Part shown: positions 8,760-16,277 of the stretch, one piece after another
Numbering within the stretch: position 1 is the first letter of the stretch
How the letters are laid out: each line of letters begins with the position of its first letter
NCBI GenBank assembly: GCA_910588105.1
Contig: CAJUQD010000012.1
Location: 1 to 63,361, forward strand
Source of the DNA: an uncultured Oscillospiraceae bacterium
Lineage (GTDB): Bacteria > Bacillota > Clostridia > Oscillospirales > Oscillospiraceae
DNA: 63,361 nt
Direction: 5' to 3'
Notes under the pieces: model-generated
The model's database searches: none
What the model was told of the DNA's origin: nothing
What the model saw: only the letters and a program-made list of their open reading frames with translations
Translations under genes and position numbers: made by a program

Positions 8760-8835
8760 AAGAAATCCTTGAAACTGGAAGGTATGTGGCTTATAATAAT
8801 AAGCGATATCAAATTCAATTGGGGGACGCTTCATA

Positions 8836-8913
8836 ATGAATATCTTTGACATCGTGGGCCCTGTCATGGTGGGCCCGCTCCCCAGCGGCCATGCCGCCGG
8901 GAACCCCTCTTGA
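8836..8913 (+). pseudogene. Vestigial sdaAB start (or 25-aa leader ORF)
   Basis: A 25-codon ORF beginning MNIFDIVGPVMVGP, matching the first 14 residues of the intact sdaAB downstream (LNIFDIMGPVMVGP), then diverging (LPSGHAAG in place of SSSHTAG) and stopping at TGA. A GGGGGA ribosome-site-like sequence precedes the ATG. The nucleotide differences in the shared part are mostly at third codon positions, suggesting an old or foreign paralogue that kept coding for a time, not a fresh slip duplication. It lacks the SSSHT motif, so it cannot be a working dehydratase. A leader-peptide role is the alternative. Confidence 0.6.
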
Positions 8914-8918
8914 TTTTA

Positions 8919-9030
8919 CATCCTCGGGCGGAATAAATCCGCCCTGCGGCAAGCTCTTTGCGCCCCAAAGAGCTTAAACGCCGCCCCCGCGGCGGCGCTT
9001 CGCGCTTGAGGACGGCCCAAAGCCGTCTGC
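8919..9030 (+). other. Run of four hairpins ahead of sdaAB
   Basis: Between the vestige and sdaAB are four consecutive stem-loops: GGGCGG/CCGCCC (8926-8944), AAGCTCTTTG/CAAAGAGCTT (8951-8975), a CGCCGC/GCGGCG stem (about 8979-8997) and GACGGC/GCCGTC (9011-9027). No T-tract follows any of them, so they are not simple terminators. This could be a structured 5' leader or an inserted repeat; I do not recognise a known riboswitch. No gene is seen in 8914-9052. Confidence 0.5.
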
Positions 9031-9052
9031 AATTTTGAAAGGTGGTGCTTTT

Positions 9053-9718
9053 TTGAACATCTTCGACATCATGGGTCCTGTGATGGTGGGGCCGTCCTCG
9101 TCCCACACTGCCGGGGCAGCCCGGATCGGCTACATAGGCCGAAAGCTCCTGGGCTTCCAGCCCGCCCGGGCGGACATCGCCCTCCACGGCTCCTTCGCCG
9201 CCACCGGCGCGGGCCACGGCACCGACCGGGCCATTGTGGCCGGCCTGCTGGGCATGGCCCCCGATGATCCCCGCATCCCCTTCAGCCTCCAGCTGGCCAA
9301 GGAAGCGGGGCTGGAAGTAAACGTCCACTCCATCACCCTGCGGGACGCCCATCCCAACACCGCCCTCATGACCCTCACCGGCTCCCGGGGCCGCACCGTG
9401 ACCGTCAGCGCCTCCTCCCTGGGAGGCGGGCGCATCCGGGTCAATTCCATTGACGGACTGGAGGCTGCCTTTTCCGGCGACCTGCCCACCCTGGTCATCC
9501 GGGGCAAGGACGAGCCGGGCGTTGTGTCCGAGGTGAGCGCCTGCCTGGCCCGGCGGGATGCCAACATCGCCACTATGCAGCTCTACCGGGACCGCCGGGG
9601 CGGACTGTCCGTCACGGTCATCGAATGCGACCAGCCGGTGAGCGAGGAAATTCTGGAGGATATCGACCTCCTGGGCGGCGTGGTGCGCTGCATCTATCTG
9701 AATTTGGAGGAGGGCTGA
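9053..9718 (+). CDS. sdaAB: L-serine dehydratase, iron-sulfur type, beta subunit
   Basis: Beta chain of the oxygen-sensitive [4Fe-4S] L-serine ammonia-lyase, which deaminates serine to pyruvate. Seen: NIFDIMGPVMVGPSSSHTAGAARIG at the N-terminus (given here only as the family start; SSSHTAG is the conserved core), and a C-terminal ACT domain (about residues 145-221) beginning VIRGKDEPGVVSEVS. The TTG at 9053 is chosen because AAGGTGG (9039-9045) lies at proper distance and the protein then starts exactly at the conserved NIFD; a TTG six codons earlier overlaps the ribosome site. sdaAA follows after 2 bases. About 221 aa, normal. Confidence 0.94.
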   Translation: MNIFDIMGPVMVGPSSSHTAGAARIGYIGRKLLGFQPARADIALHGSFAATGAGHGTDRAIVAGLLGMAPDDPRIPFSLQLAKEAGLEVNVHSITLRDAHPNTALMTLTGSRGRTVTVSASSLGGGRIRVNSIDGLEAAFSGDLPTLVIRGKDEPGVVSEVSACLARRDANIATMQLYRDRRGGLSVTVIECDQPVSEEILEDIDLLGGVVRCIYLNLEEG

Positions 9719-9720
9719 CT

Positions 9721-10566
9721 ATGTTTGGCTCTGTACAAGCTCTGTTGTCCGCCGCTACGGACAAGCCCCTTTGGCAGGCCGTGCTGGACGACGACTGCCA
9801 GGATCGCGACGCGTCTGCCGAAAGCAGCCTTGACAAAATGTCCGTCCTGTGGCAGACCATGAAGGAATCCGTGCTGGACTATGACCCCACCCGCCGCTCC
9901 CCCTGCGGCCTGTCCGGCGGCCAGGGGGCCCAGATGGCCGCCCTGGATCACTCCATCTGCGGGCCCTTTATCCAGGAGGTCATCTCCACCGCCCTCAAGC
10001 TGGGCGAGCACAACGCCTGCATGGGCCGCATTGTGGCTTCCCCCACCGCCGGGGCCTGTGGGGTGCTGCCCGCGGTACTCATCCCCCTCCAGCGCCGGGA
10101 ACGGCTCAGCGACAAACGGATGGTGGAGTGCTTGTACGTCTCCGCCGGCTTCGGCCAGGTCATTGCCACCCGCGCCTCCATCTCTGGGGCAGAGGGCGGC
10201 TGCCAGGCGGAGGTGGGCTCCGCCTCCGGCATGGCAGCCGCCGCGCTGGTCCATGCCCGGGGGGGGGCCAGCGGGCAGATGGCCGCCGCCTGCGCCATGG
10301 CCCTGCAAAATGTGCTGGGGCTGGTGTGTGATCCGGTGGCCGGTCTGGTGGAGGTCCCATGCGTGAAGCGCAACGTGATGGGCGCCGTCAACGCCATGTC
10401 CTGCGCCGACATGGCCCTTGCGGGGCTGGAGGGCGGCATTCCCTGCGACGAGGTGATCGACGCCATGGCCGCGGTGGGCCGGGCCATGCCCCCCTCCCTG
10501 CGGGAGACCGGCGAGGGCGGCCTGGCGGCCACCCCCACCGGGCGGAAGATCGCGGAGGGACACTGA
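9721..10566 (+). CDS. sdaAA: L-serine dehydratase, iron-sulfur type, alpha subunit
   Basis: Catalytic alpha chain that holds the 4Fe-4S cluster and works with the adjacent beta chain. Seen: ASPTAGACGVLPAVL near residue 105, EGGCQAEVGSASGMAAAA near residue 160, and the Cys pair in LGLVCDPVAGLVEVPC, the positions expected for cluster ligands. The ATG at 9721 starts 2 bases after the sdaAB stop; the GGAGGAGGG site lies in the end of sdaAB, implying coupled translation. The 281 aa match the split-subunit Gram-positive form. A terminator follows about 90 bases downstream. Confidence 0.95.
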   Translation: MFGSVQALLSAATDKPLWQAVLDDDCQDRDASAESSLDKMSVLWQTMKESVLDYDPTRRSPCGLSGGQGAQMAALDHSICGPFIQEVISTALKLGEHNACMGRIVASPTAGACGVLPAVLIPLQRRERLSDKRMVECLYVSAGFGQVIATRASISGAEGGCQAEVGSASGMAAAALVHARGGASGQMAAACAMALQNVLGLVCDPVAGLVEVPCVKRNVMGAVNAMSCADMALAGLEGGIPCDEVIDAMAAVGRAMPPSLRETGEGGLAATPTGRKIAEGH

Positions 10567-10658
10567 GCACCCGAGCCGCCGCGAGCAGGCGAGGCATGAC
10601 AACACAGAGGCGTCCGAATCGTTGCGAGCAGCCCGGGAAACATATGCTTGAACAAAGC

Positions 10659-10692
10659 GGACCCGCTGTCGATTGACAGCGGGTCCATTTTC
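10659..10692. terminator. Intrinsic terminator, probably bidirectional
   Basis: GGACCCGCTGTC (10659-10670) pairs with GACAGCGGGTCC (10675-10686), followed by ATTTTCT. It lies between sdaAA and the convergent small gene. The 10567-10658 stretch before it shows nothing further. Confidence 0.85.
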
Positions 10693-10727
10693 TGGTATGC
10701 TTGTTTGAACAGGTGATGTACCTCAGC

Positions 10728-10940
10728 TCACAGCTTCTTCAAGTCGGACATCACCCCATTGACCATCATCCCCGGCACCCAGCCGGTGATAAAGTCCCGC
10801 AGTTGCTCCAGCGTCACCGTCCTGGCCGCCCCCTGCACCGGGTGCTTGGCCAGCATGGGGATGCGCCTTTGGAACACCGCCCGGCTTCTGGGGTCGTCCC
10901 ACAGCTCGCCCAGTGTAATCTGATTGTTTCGCAAATCCAT
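10728..10940 (-). CDS. Small protein of unknown function (70 aa)
   Basis: Starts MDLRNNQITLGELWDDPRSR with a textbook GGAGGTG ribosome site 7 bases before the ATG, which is my main reason for calling it. It has a region GELWDDPRSRAVFQRRIPML and a C-terminal hydrophobic tail (WVPGMMVNGVM). The sequence resembles short helical tails I associate with the ends of some glycoside hydrolases, but this is a weak impression; no function is assigned. It is a separate minus-strand unit between two plus-strand genes. Confidence 0.7.
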   Translation of the reverse strand: MDLRNNQITLGELWDDPRSRAVFQRRIPMLAKHPVQGAARTVTLEQLRDFITGWVPGMMVNGVMSDLKKL

Positions 10941-11036
10941 GTTGTTCACCTCCAGGTACATACTATGCGCCGGAGGGCCCGGCCTGACATCATCTGATTG
11001 ACAAAATGAATGGGCTGTACAGGAAAGGAGCGCAAA

Positions 11037-11921
11037 ATGACAAAGCGCAAAAAGAGAGGACTGAAAGGCCAGGAATGGCGGCACATCGAAAACAAAAAGC
11101 TGGTCTATACCGTTTATTTTATCCTCCGCCTGTCGGTCGTTCTCATGCTGGTAGCCCAGTTTTTTAATCAGAACTATGAAAACGTGCTGCTTTGCGTACT
11201 CACCCTGGTGCTGTTTATGCTGCCCTCCGCTTTTGAGCGGCGGCTGCACATCGACCTGCCCGATACCCTGGAGGTCATCATCCTCCTGTTTATCTATGCC
11301 GCCGAAATTCTGGGTGAGATCCAGTCCTATTACACCAGCTATCCCGGCTGGGATACCATGCTCCATACCATGAACGGCTTCCTCTGCGCCGCCATCGGCT
11401 TCGCCCTGGTGGACATACTCAACAGAGAGGAAAAGGTGTCCCTCCACCTCTCCCCCTTCTTTATGGCGGTCACCGCCTTCTGCTTTTCCATGACCATCGG
11501 CGTGCTGTGGGAATTCTTCGAGTTTGCCATGGACCAGTTCGTCCTCTTTGATATGCAGAAGGACACCGTAATCAACACCATCTCCACCGTCAATCTGGAC
11601 CCCAACCACGGCACCACCGCAGTCATCATCAAGGGCATTCAGGACGTGATCCTTGTCCTGGACGACGGCACCCAAATGCCCCTGGGCCTGGGCGGCTACC
11701 TGGACGTGGGCATCATCGACACCATGAAGGATCTGTTCGTCAACTTCATTGGCGCGGTGGTATTCTCTGTCATCGGTTACTTCTACGTGAAGGGCCGGGG
11801 AAAGGGCGGCTTCGCCCGCCGCTTCATCCCCCGCTTCCAGCGCAAGCCCACCGCACAGCCCCAGGAGGGCAGCGGGCAGGCCCAGCCCACCCCCGATCCT
11901 GGCCCGGAAAAGGCTGAATAG
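11037..11921 (+). CDS. Multi-pass membrane protein, possibly DUF2238/YjdF-like
   Basis: 294-aa membrane protein. Hydrophobic segments lie near residues 24-44, 50-66, 77-95, 113-130, 144-165 and 232-254, with a basic N-terminus (MTKRKKRGLKGQEWRHIE) and a Pro/Gln-rich cytoplasmic tail. The motif YPGWDTMLHTMNGFLCAAIGFAL recalls the D-x-x-x-H-x-x-x-G-x pattern of YjdF/DUF2238 membrane proteins; that assignment is moderate. I start at the ATG 11037, preceded by AAAGGAG (11022-11028), not the earlier in-frame start at 11010. No functional partner is nearby. Confidence 0.75.
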   Translation: MTKRKKRGLKGQEWRHIENKKLVYTVYFILRLSVVLMLVAQFFNQNYENVLLCVLTLVLFMLPSAFERRLHIDLPDTLEVIILLFIYAAEILGEIQSYYTSYPGWDTMLHTMNGFLCAAIGFALVDILNREEKVSLHLSPFFMAVTAFCFSMTIGVLWEFFEFAMDQFVLFDMQKDTVINTISTVNLDPNHGTTAVIIKGIQDVILVLDDGTQMPLGLGGYLDVGIIDTMKDLFVNFIGAVVFSVIGYFYVKGRGKGGFARRFIPRFQRKPTAQPQEGSGQAQPTPDPGPEKAE

Positions 11922-11947
11922 CCCGTCCTTTTCCGGGGCATACTTCC

Positions 11948-11984
11948 CCTTGTATTCGAAATGACTGTTAGGATACAAGGAGGT
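11948..11984 (+). promoter_or_regulatory. Hairpin covering the ribosome site of the DUF1540 gene
   Basis: CCTTGTAT (11948-11955) is complementary to ATACAAGG (11973-11980), whose end is the first part of the Shine-Dalgarno AAGGAGGT (11977-11984). If transcribed, the stem would hide the ribosome site. Confidence 0.5.
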
Positions 11985-11991
11985 AACGACC

Positions 11992-12177
11992 ATGATGAAC
12001 CAGACCAATCCCAGCATCAAGTGCACGGTCAACAGCTGCACCTACCACAAGGACCAGCACTGCACCCTCAATGAAATCCAAGTGGGCCACTGCCAGAACA
12101 GCGTATGCAAGTGCGGCGAGACCGAGTGTGCGTCCTTCAAGCTGGGCGACCACGGCACCAACTGCGGCTGCCACTAA
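11992..12177 (+). CDS. DUF1540 Cys-rich small protein
   Basis: 61-aa protein with seven or more Cys in the DUF1540 arrangement: IKCTVNSCTYHKDQHCTLNEI, then C-x4-CKCGETEC and a CGCH end. The family is common in Firmicutes and is thought to bind metal; no function is established. AAGGAGGTAACGACC before the ATG is an excellent ribosome site, though it can be masked by the hairpin just described. A foldback repeat starts on the base after the stop codon. Confidence 0.88.
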   Translation: MMNQTNPSIKCTVNSCTYHKDQHCTLNEIQVGHCQNSVCKCGETECASFKLGDHGTNCGCH

Positions 12178-12314
12178 GAAGCGCGGAGAAGCGGTCAGCG
12201 AGGACGCTTGGAGCGGAGCGGGGGCAAAAGCCCAGCCGCCGCCCAGCGGAGGCGGGTTTTGCCCGAGCCGGAGCGAAAGCGGCCGAGCGTCCTGACCGCT
12301 TCGCAGCGTGAACA
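12178..12314 (+). repeat. Foldback repeat, copy A
   Basis: Starts immediately after the DUF1540 stop. GAAGCGCGGAGAAG begins it and CGCTTCGCAGCGTGA ends it. It folds on itself: GAAGCGGTCA (12188-12197) with TGACCGCTTC (12293-12302), GGACGCT (12202-12208) with AGCGTCC (12286-12292), and GGGCAAAA (12222-12229) with TTTTGCCC (12257-12264). Related copies are at 60681-60820, 60821-60960 and 61826-61964. The 5' motif recurs at 12319-12333, leading into a terminator. Confidence 0.85.
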
Positions 12315-12333
12315 GCAGAAAGCGCGGAGAAGC

Positions 12334-12362
12334 GGGAAGGGCCCTGGCCCTTCCCGTTTCTT
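12334..12362 (+). terminator. Intrinsic terminator
   Basis: GGGAAGGGCC (12334-12343) pairs with GGCCCTTCCC (12346-12355), followed by GTTTCTTG. Confidence 0.75.
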
Positions 12363-12375
12363 GATAATTGCGCCA

Positions 12376-12404
12376 AAAAACCGGCGGAAACCGGCCGGTT
12401 TTTG
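12376..12404. terminator. Second terminator-like hairpin
   Basis: AAAAACCGGC and GCCGGTTTTT flank a short loop, giving A- and T-runs on both sides. Together with the previous hairpin it insulates ilvB from upstream transcription. Confidence 0.6.
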
Positions 12405-12443
12405 GCACGGCGGCGCAACTTATCCGCCGCCGAACATTTTACA

Positions 12444-12472
12444 TTGACAAATGTGCCGCAAAAAGTTATTAT
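12444..12472 (+). promoter_or_regulatory. Strong promoter for ilvBN
   Basis: Consensus TTGACA (12444-12449), exact 17-bp spacer, TATTAT (12467-12472). Transcription would start near 12479, giving a leader of about 100 nt before ilvB. I see neither a T-box motif nor an obvious Leu/Val/Ile-rich leader peptide in that leader. Confidence 0.85.
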
Positions 12473-12578
12473 ATCTTCAATACGTTAAATTATGTATGCG
12501 TGTTTTCAGACGCACCGCGGAGCATGGCTCGTCCTGTGGGGGCGCGGCTGTGCTTTTTGTATGAAGGAGGTTCCCACC

Positions 12579-14288
12579 ATGTTGATGCGAGGGTCCCAGA
12601 TTGTGATGGAATGCCTGTTGGAGCAGGGGGTGGACACAGTGTTCGGCTATCCCGGCGGCACCATTCTCAACATCTACGACGAGTTCGAGCTCCACGGTTA
12701 TAAGGAAAAAATCCGCCACTACCTCACCTCCCACGAGCAGGGCGCGTCCCACGCCGCCGACGGCTACGCCCGCTCCACGGGGAAGGTTGGCGTGTGCTTT
12801 GCCACCTCCGGCCCCGGCGCCACCAATCTGGTCACCGGCATTGCCACCGCCTACTATGACTCCTCCCCTGTGGTGTTCATCACCTGCAATGTCAGCGAAA
12901 ACCTCATCGGAAAGGACTCCTTCCAGGAGGTGGATATCACCGGCATCACCATGCCCATCACCAAGTGCAATTTCCTGGTAAAGGACGTAAACGAACTGGC
13001 CGACGTCATCCGTGAGGCCTTTGCCATCGCCCGGTCCGGCCGCCCCGGCCCGGTGCTGGTGGACATCGCCAAAAACGTCACCGCCATTGAGGGGGAGTAC
13101 CAGTATATGCCCGTCCATGAGCACCCCAACCATGGGCGGCTGGCTACCCTGCTGCGCCGGTCCAACCGGGATCTGAAAAACCCCGAGCCTAACCGTGGGG
13201 ACATCGACAAGCTGCTGGAGCTGATCTCCCAGTCCCAGCGCCCCATGGTGCTGGTGGGGGGCGGCGTCATCCGCTCCAAAGGGGCTGTGCCGGAATTCCG
13301 CAAATTCATTGAGACGCTGGACGCCCCGGTGGGCTCCACCATCATGGGGGGCGGGGCCTGCCCGGGCAACCATCCCCTGTTCACCGGCATGGTGGGGATG
13401 CACGGCTCCCACGCCTCCAACATGGCCACCGCCGAATGCGACCTGCTCATCGCCATCGGCTGCCGGTTCTCCGACCGGGTGGCCACCGATCCCCCCTCCT
13501 TCGCAGAAAACGCCAAAATCGTACATATCGACATCGACCGGGCGGAAATCGACAAAAACGTCCGAACCTGCCACCACATCATCGGGGACGCCCGGCGGGT
13601 GCTGGAGCTGCTCAATGAAAAGCTGCCGCAGCACAATTTTACCGCCTGGAAGTCCCAGGTGTTTGCCCGCAAGGAGCTGCCCCTCAAGAAGGACGGCATC
13701 CTCCACCCCCACGAGATCCTGGAGACCATTTCCGAGCTCACAAACGGCGACGCCATCATTGCCACCGACGTGGGCCAGCATCAGATGTGGTCCTGCCAGT
13801 ATTACCATTTCTCCCGGCCCGGCCAGCTGCTCACCAGCGGCGGCTTCGGCACCATGGGCTTCGGCCTGGGGGCCGCCATGGGCGCCAAGGCGGGCAACCC
13901 GGATAAGGTAGTGGTCCACTGCACCGGGGACGGCTGCTTCCGCATGAACTGCCACGAGCTGGCCACTGTGGAACACTACCGCCTGCCTGTCATCACCGTG
14001 ATCTTCGACAACCGCACCCTGGGCATGGTGCGCCAGTGGCAGAACCTGATCTACGATAAGCGGTTCTCCCAGACCACCCTGGACCGGGGCCCGGACTTCG
14101 TGAAGCTGGCGGAGGCTTACGGCCTGCGCGGCTTCCGGGCCAAAAACCAGGCGGAGTTTGAGGACGCCTTCCGGCAGGCGCTGGAGGCGGGCTGCGGCTG
14201 CGTCATCGACTGCGCCATCGACATGGACGCCATGGTTCACCCCATGGTGGGCGGCGGCGCACCCGTCACCGAGTTCCTATTGCACTGA
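12579..14288 (+). CDS. ilvB: Acetolactate synthase, large subunit
   Basis: Thiamine-diphosphate enzyme that condenses two pyruvates (or pyruvate and 2-oxobutyrate), the first common step of valine, leucine and isoleucine synthesis. Seen: the catalytic Glu in SHEQGASHAADGYAR near residue 53, SGPGATNLVTGIATAY, and the ThDP/Mg signature starting TGDGCFRMNCHELATVEHY near residue 449. The start at 12579 (MLMRGSQIVMECLLEQG) is set by GAAGGAGG at 12563-12570. About 569 aa, normal. It is followed 17 bases later by the regulatory subunit, so this is the biosynthetic, feedback-regulated form and not the catabolic AlsS. Confidence 0.96.
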   Translation: MLMRGSQIVMECLLEQGVDTVFGYPGGTILNIYDEFELHGYKEKIRHYLTSHEQGASHAADGYARSTGKVGVCFATSGPGATNLVTGIATAYYDSSPVVFITCNVSENLIGKDSFQEVDITGITMPITKCNFLVKDVNELADVIREAFAIARSGRPGPVLVDIAKNVTAIEGEYQYMPVHEHPNHGRLATLLRRSNRDLKNPEPNRGDIDKLLELISQSQRPMVLVGGGVIRSKGAVPEFRKFIETLDAPVGSTIMGGGACPGNHPLFTGMVGMHGSHASNMATAECDLLIAIGCRFSDRVATDPPSFAENAKIVHIDIDRAEIDKNVRTCHHIIGDARRVLELLNEKLPQHNFTAWKSQVFARKELPLKKDGILHPHEILETISELTNGDAIIATDVGQHQMWSCQYYHFSRPGQLLTSGGFGTMGFGLGAAMGAKAGNPDKVVVHCTGDGCFRMNCHELATVEHYRLPVITVIFDNRTLGMVRQWQNLIYDKRFSQTTLDRGPDFVKLAEAYGLRGFRAKNQAEFEDAFRQALEAGCGCVIDCAIDMDAMVHPMVGGGAPVTEFLLH

Positions 14289-14305
14289 GAGGAGGGAGAA
14301 GCGCC

Positions 14306-14866
14306 ATGAATACCGTTGTGAAACGCCACACCCTGTCGGTTCTGGTGGAGAACACCGCCGGCGTGCTCAGCCAGGTGTCCCGGCTGTTCTCCCGGAAGGG
14401 CTACAACATCGAGTCCCTGGCGGTGGGCACCACCGACGACCCCGCTGTCTCCCGCATCACCATTGAGGTGCTGTGCGGCGAGCAGCAGGTCGGCCAGATT
14501 ATCAACCAGCTGCGCAAGCAGTTCTCCGTCTATTCCGTCCGGCTGCTCCCCCCGGAGCAGTCCATCCGCCGGGAGCTGGTGCTCATCAAGGTGAAGGCGG
14601 AGAGCCGGGAGGTGCGCAACGAGGTCATCCAGATCGCCAACATCTTCCGGGCTTCCATCATCGACGTGTCCACCCAGAGCCTGACCTTGGCCATCATCGG
14701 CCAGGAATCCAAGGACGACGCGCTGGAAAAGCTGCTGGCGGAGTTCGGCATCCTGGAACTGGTACGCACCGGCATGGTGGCCCTGGAGCGGGGCGAGGCC
14801 ACAATCAGGAATAACTCCGGCAACAAAGTGCGGGAGGAATTTGACCTGGGCAAGAATATCCTGTAA
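14306..14866 (+). CDS. ilvN: Acetolactate synthase, small (regulatory) subunit
   Basis: Binds the large subunit, raises its activity and confers valine feedback inhibition. Seen: N-terminal ACT domain (about residues 6-80) with the start TLSVLVENTAGVLSQVSRLF and the family motif GYNIESLAVG, and a C-terminal domain with ELVLIKVKAES. The 186 aa are slightly longer than typical (160-175) because of a short C-terminal tail. GAGGAGGG lies 8-9 bases upstream. Also named ilvH in some systems. Confidence 0.95.
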   Translation: MNTVVKRHTLSVLVENTAGVLSQVSRLFSRKGYNIESLAVGTTDDPAVSRITIEVLCGEQQVGQIINQLRKQFSVYSVRLLPPEQSIRRELVLIKVKAESREVRNEVIQIANIFRASIIDVSTQSLTLAIIGQESKDDALEKLLAEFGILELVRTGMVALERGEATIRNNSGNKVREEFDLGKNIL

Positions 14867-14901
14867 TTGTATCACGGTTATCATTCTTTTCCCGGCTGCT
14901 G

Positions 14902-14910
14902 TGATATGAT
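14902..14910 (+). promoter_or_regulatory. Possible extended -10 promoter for ilvC
   Basis: TGATATGAT (TGn-TATGAT) about 75 bases before ilvC, with no clear -35. ilvC could also be read through from ilvBN, since no terminator separates them. Confidence 0.4.
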
Positions 14911-14984
14911 ATCCGAAACACGGCTATCTGCCCCGCCCCTTGCGGCGCGGGACAATAACAGAAATTTTATGAGGAGTGTTCACC

Positions 14985-16004
14985 ATGGCAAAAATGTATT
15001 ATGAAAAGGACTGCGACCTGAGCTGGCTGAAGGGTAAGAAAATCGCCATCATCGGCTACGGCTCCCAGGGCCACGCCCACGCCCTCAACCTGAAGGATTC
15101 CGGCTGCGACGTGTGCGTGGGCCTCCGCGAGGGCTCCAAGAACTGGGCCAACGCCGAAAAGGCCGGGCTGGCGGTCCGCACGGTGCCCGCTGCGGCGGAG
15201 TGGGCAGACATCGTGATGATGCTCATCAACGACGAGGCGCAGGCCGAGGTCTACAAGAAGGACATCGCCCCCTACATGACCGAGGGCAAGGCCCTGGCTT
15301 TCGCCCACGGCTTCAACATCCGCTACCAGCAGATCGTCCCCCCCGCTGGGGTGGACGTATTCATGGCCGCCCCCAAGGGCCCCGGCCATACCGTGCGCTC
15401 CACCTACGTGGCGGGCAAGGGCGTGCCCTGCCTGGTGGCGGTGGAGCAGGACGCCACCGGCCACGCCTACCAGACCGCCCTGGCCTACATCGCGGGCATC
15501 GGCGGCGCCCGTGCGGGCGTGATGGAGACCACCTTCCATGACGAAACCGAGACCGATCTGTTCGGCGAGCAGACCGTGCTTTGCGGCGGCGTGGTGGATC
15601 TGATGCGCTGCGGCTTCGAGGTGCTGGTGGAGGCGGGGTACGAGCCCGAGAACGCCTACTTCGAGTGCATCCACGAGATGAAACTCATCATCGACCTCAT
15701 CAACAAGGGCGGCGTGGCCGCTATGAACTACTCCATCTCGGACACCGCTGAGTTCGGCGAGTATGTCAGCGGCCCCCGGGTCATCCCCCACGAGGAGACC
15801 AAGGCACGGATGCGGGCGGTGCTGGCCGACATCCAGGACGGCACCTTCGCCGGCAAGTGGATCGCCGAGAACAAGAATGGACGCACCTTCTTCAACTCCA
15901 AGCGGGCCCAACTCAAAAAGCACCAGATGGAGATCGTGGGCGGCGAGTTGCGCAAGAACATGATCTGGGGCGGGGACAGCGACCTGGATACGGCATCCAA
16001 CTAA
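14985..16004 (+). CDS. ilvC: Ketol-acid reductoisomerase (NADP+)
   Basis: Second step of branched-chain amino-acid synthesis: Mg-dependent isomerisation and NAD(P)H reduction of acetolactate. Seen: dinucleotide-binding GYGSQGHAHALNL near residue 25 and the cofactor-specificity loop VGLREGSKNW, whose Arg and Ser suggest NADPH. The metal-site helices include ETETDLFGEQTVLCGG and the C-terminal AMNYSISDTAEFGEY. The 339 aa match the short class I form. The start is the ATG at 14985 with GAGGAG at 14971-14976; a GTG three codons earlier overlaps the ribosome site. Confidence 0.97.
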   Translation: MAKMYYEKDCDLSWLKGKKIAIIGYGSQGHAHALNLKDSGCDVCVGLREGSKNWANAEKAGLAVRTVPAAAEWADIVMMLINDEAQAEVYKKDIAPYMTEGKALAFAHGFNIRYQQIVPPAGVDVFMAAPKGPGHTVRSTYVAGKGVPCLVAVEQDATGHAYQTALAYIAGIGGARAGVMETTFHDETETDLFGEQTVLCGGVVDLMRCGFEVLVEAGYEPENAYFECIHEMKLIIDLINKGGVAAMNYSISDTAEFGEYVSGPRVIPHEETKARMRAVLADIQDGTFAGKWIAENKNGRTFFNSKRAQLKKHQMEIVGGELRKNMIWGGDSDLDTASN

Positions 16005-16021
16005 AAAACGTTTCTATGGTG

Positions 16022-16058
16022 AAAAGCGGCGGCCCGCATGATGCGGGCCGCCGCTTTT
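16022..16058. terminator. Terminator shared by ilvC and the convergent small gene
   Basis: AAAAGCGGCGGCCCGCAT pairs with ATGCGGGCCGCCGCTTTT, flanked by A- and T-runs, so it can serve both strands. It overlaps the stop codon of the minus-strand gene. Confidence 0.9.
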
Positions 16059-16263
16059 ATTGCTCCAAACGGTTTTGAATCCATCTTACCTTCTCTTCGT
16101 CCGTCATTTCTTCCTCGTACACAACTCCCCTGATTTCATCCAATGTTTGTTCTGCCTCATTCCATACGGCCTTGCGCAATTCATCCATATCCAAATTCGG
16201 GACTTCAAGCGTAACCTTTCCCTGGCGGATCAGATTTGACAGGACTGATTTTAAGGTTATCAT
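16057..16263 (-). CDS. Small acidic protein of unknown function (68 aa)
   Basis: Starts MITLKSVLSNLIRQGKVTLE with AGGAGG (16272-16277) 8 bases upstream; an earlier in-frame ATG has no such site. The protein is mostly helical and acidic (EEEMTDEEKVRWIQNRLEQ at the end). It is not recognised. It is transcribed away from a ribbon-helix-helix gene 95 bp off, and the shared spacer holds a perfect palindrome, so it is probably the target of that regulator. This region is visibly more AT-rich than the flanking ilv genes. Confidence 0.7.
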   Translation of the reverse strand: MITLKSVLSNLIRQGKVTLEVPNLDMDELRKAVWNEAEQTLDEIRGVVYEEEMTDEEKVRWIQNRLEQ

Positions 16264-16277
16264 TGTTCTTTCCTCCT

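Noticed and set aside
8919..9030. Known riboswitch upstream of sdaAB
   Set aside because: The hairpins do not match any riboswitch consensus I can recall; kept only as an unassigned structured region.
12208..12447. Several 65-80 aa ORFs inside foldback repeat A
   Set aside because: They are by-products of the palindromic GC-rich repeat; no ribosome sites and Arg/Gly/Pro-rich nonsense composition.
12480..12578. T-box or attenuator leader for ilvBN
   Set aside because: No T-box motif, no specifier-loop architecture, no run of Leu/Val/Ile codons and no terminator between the promoter and ilvB.
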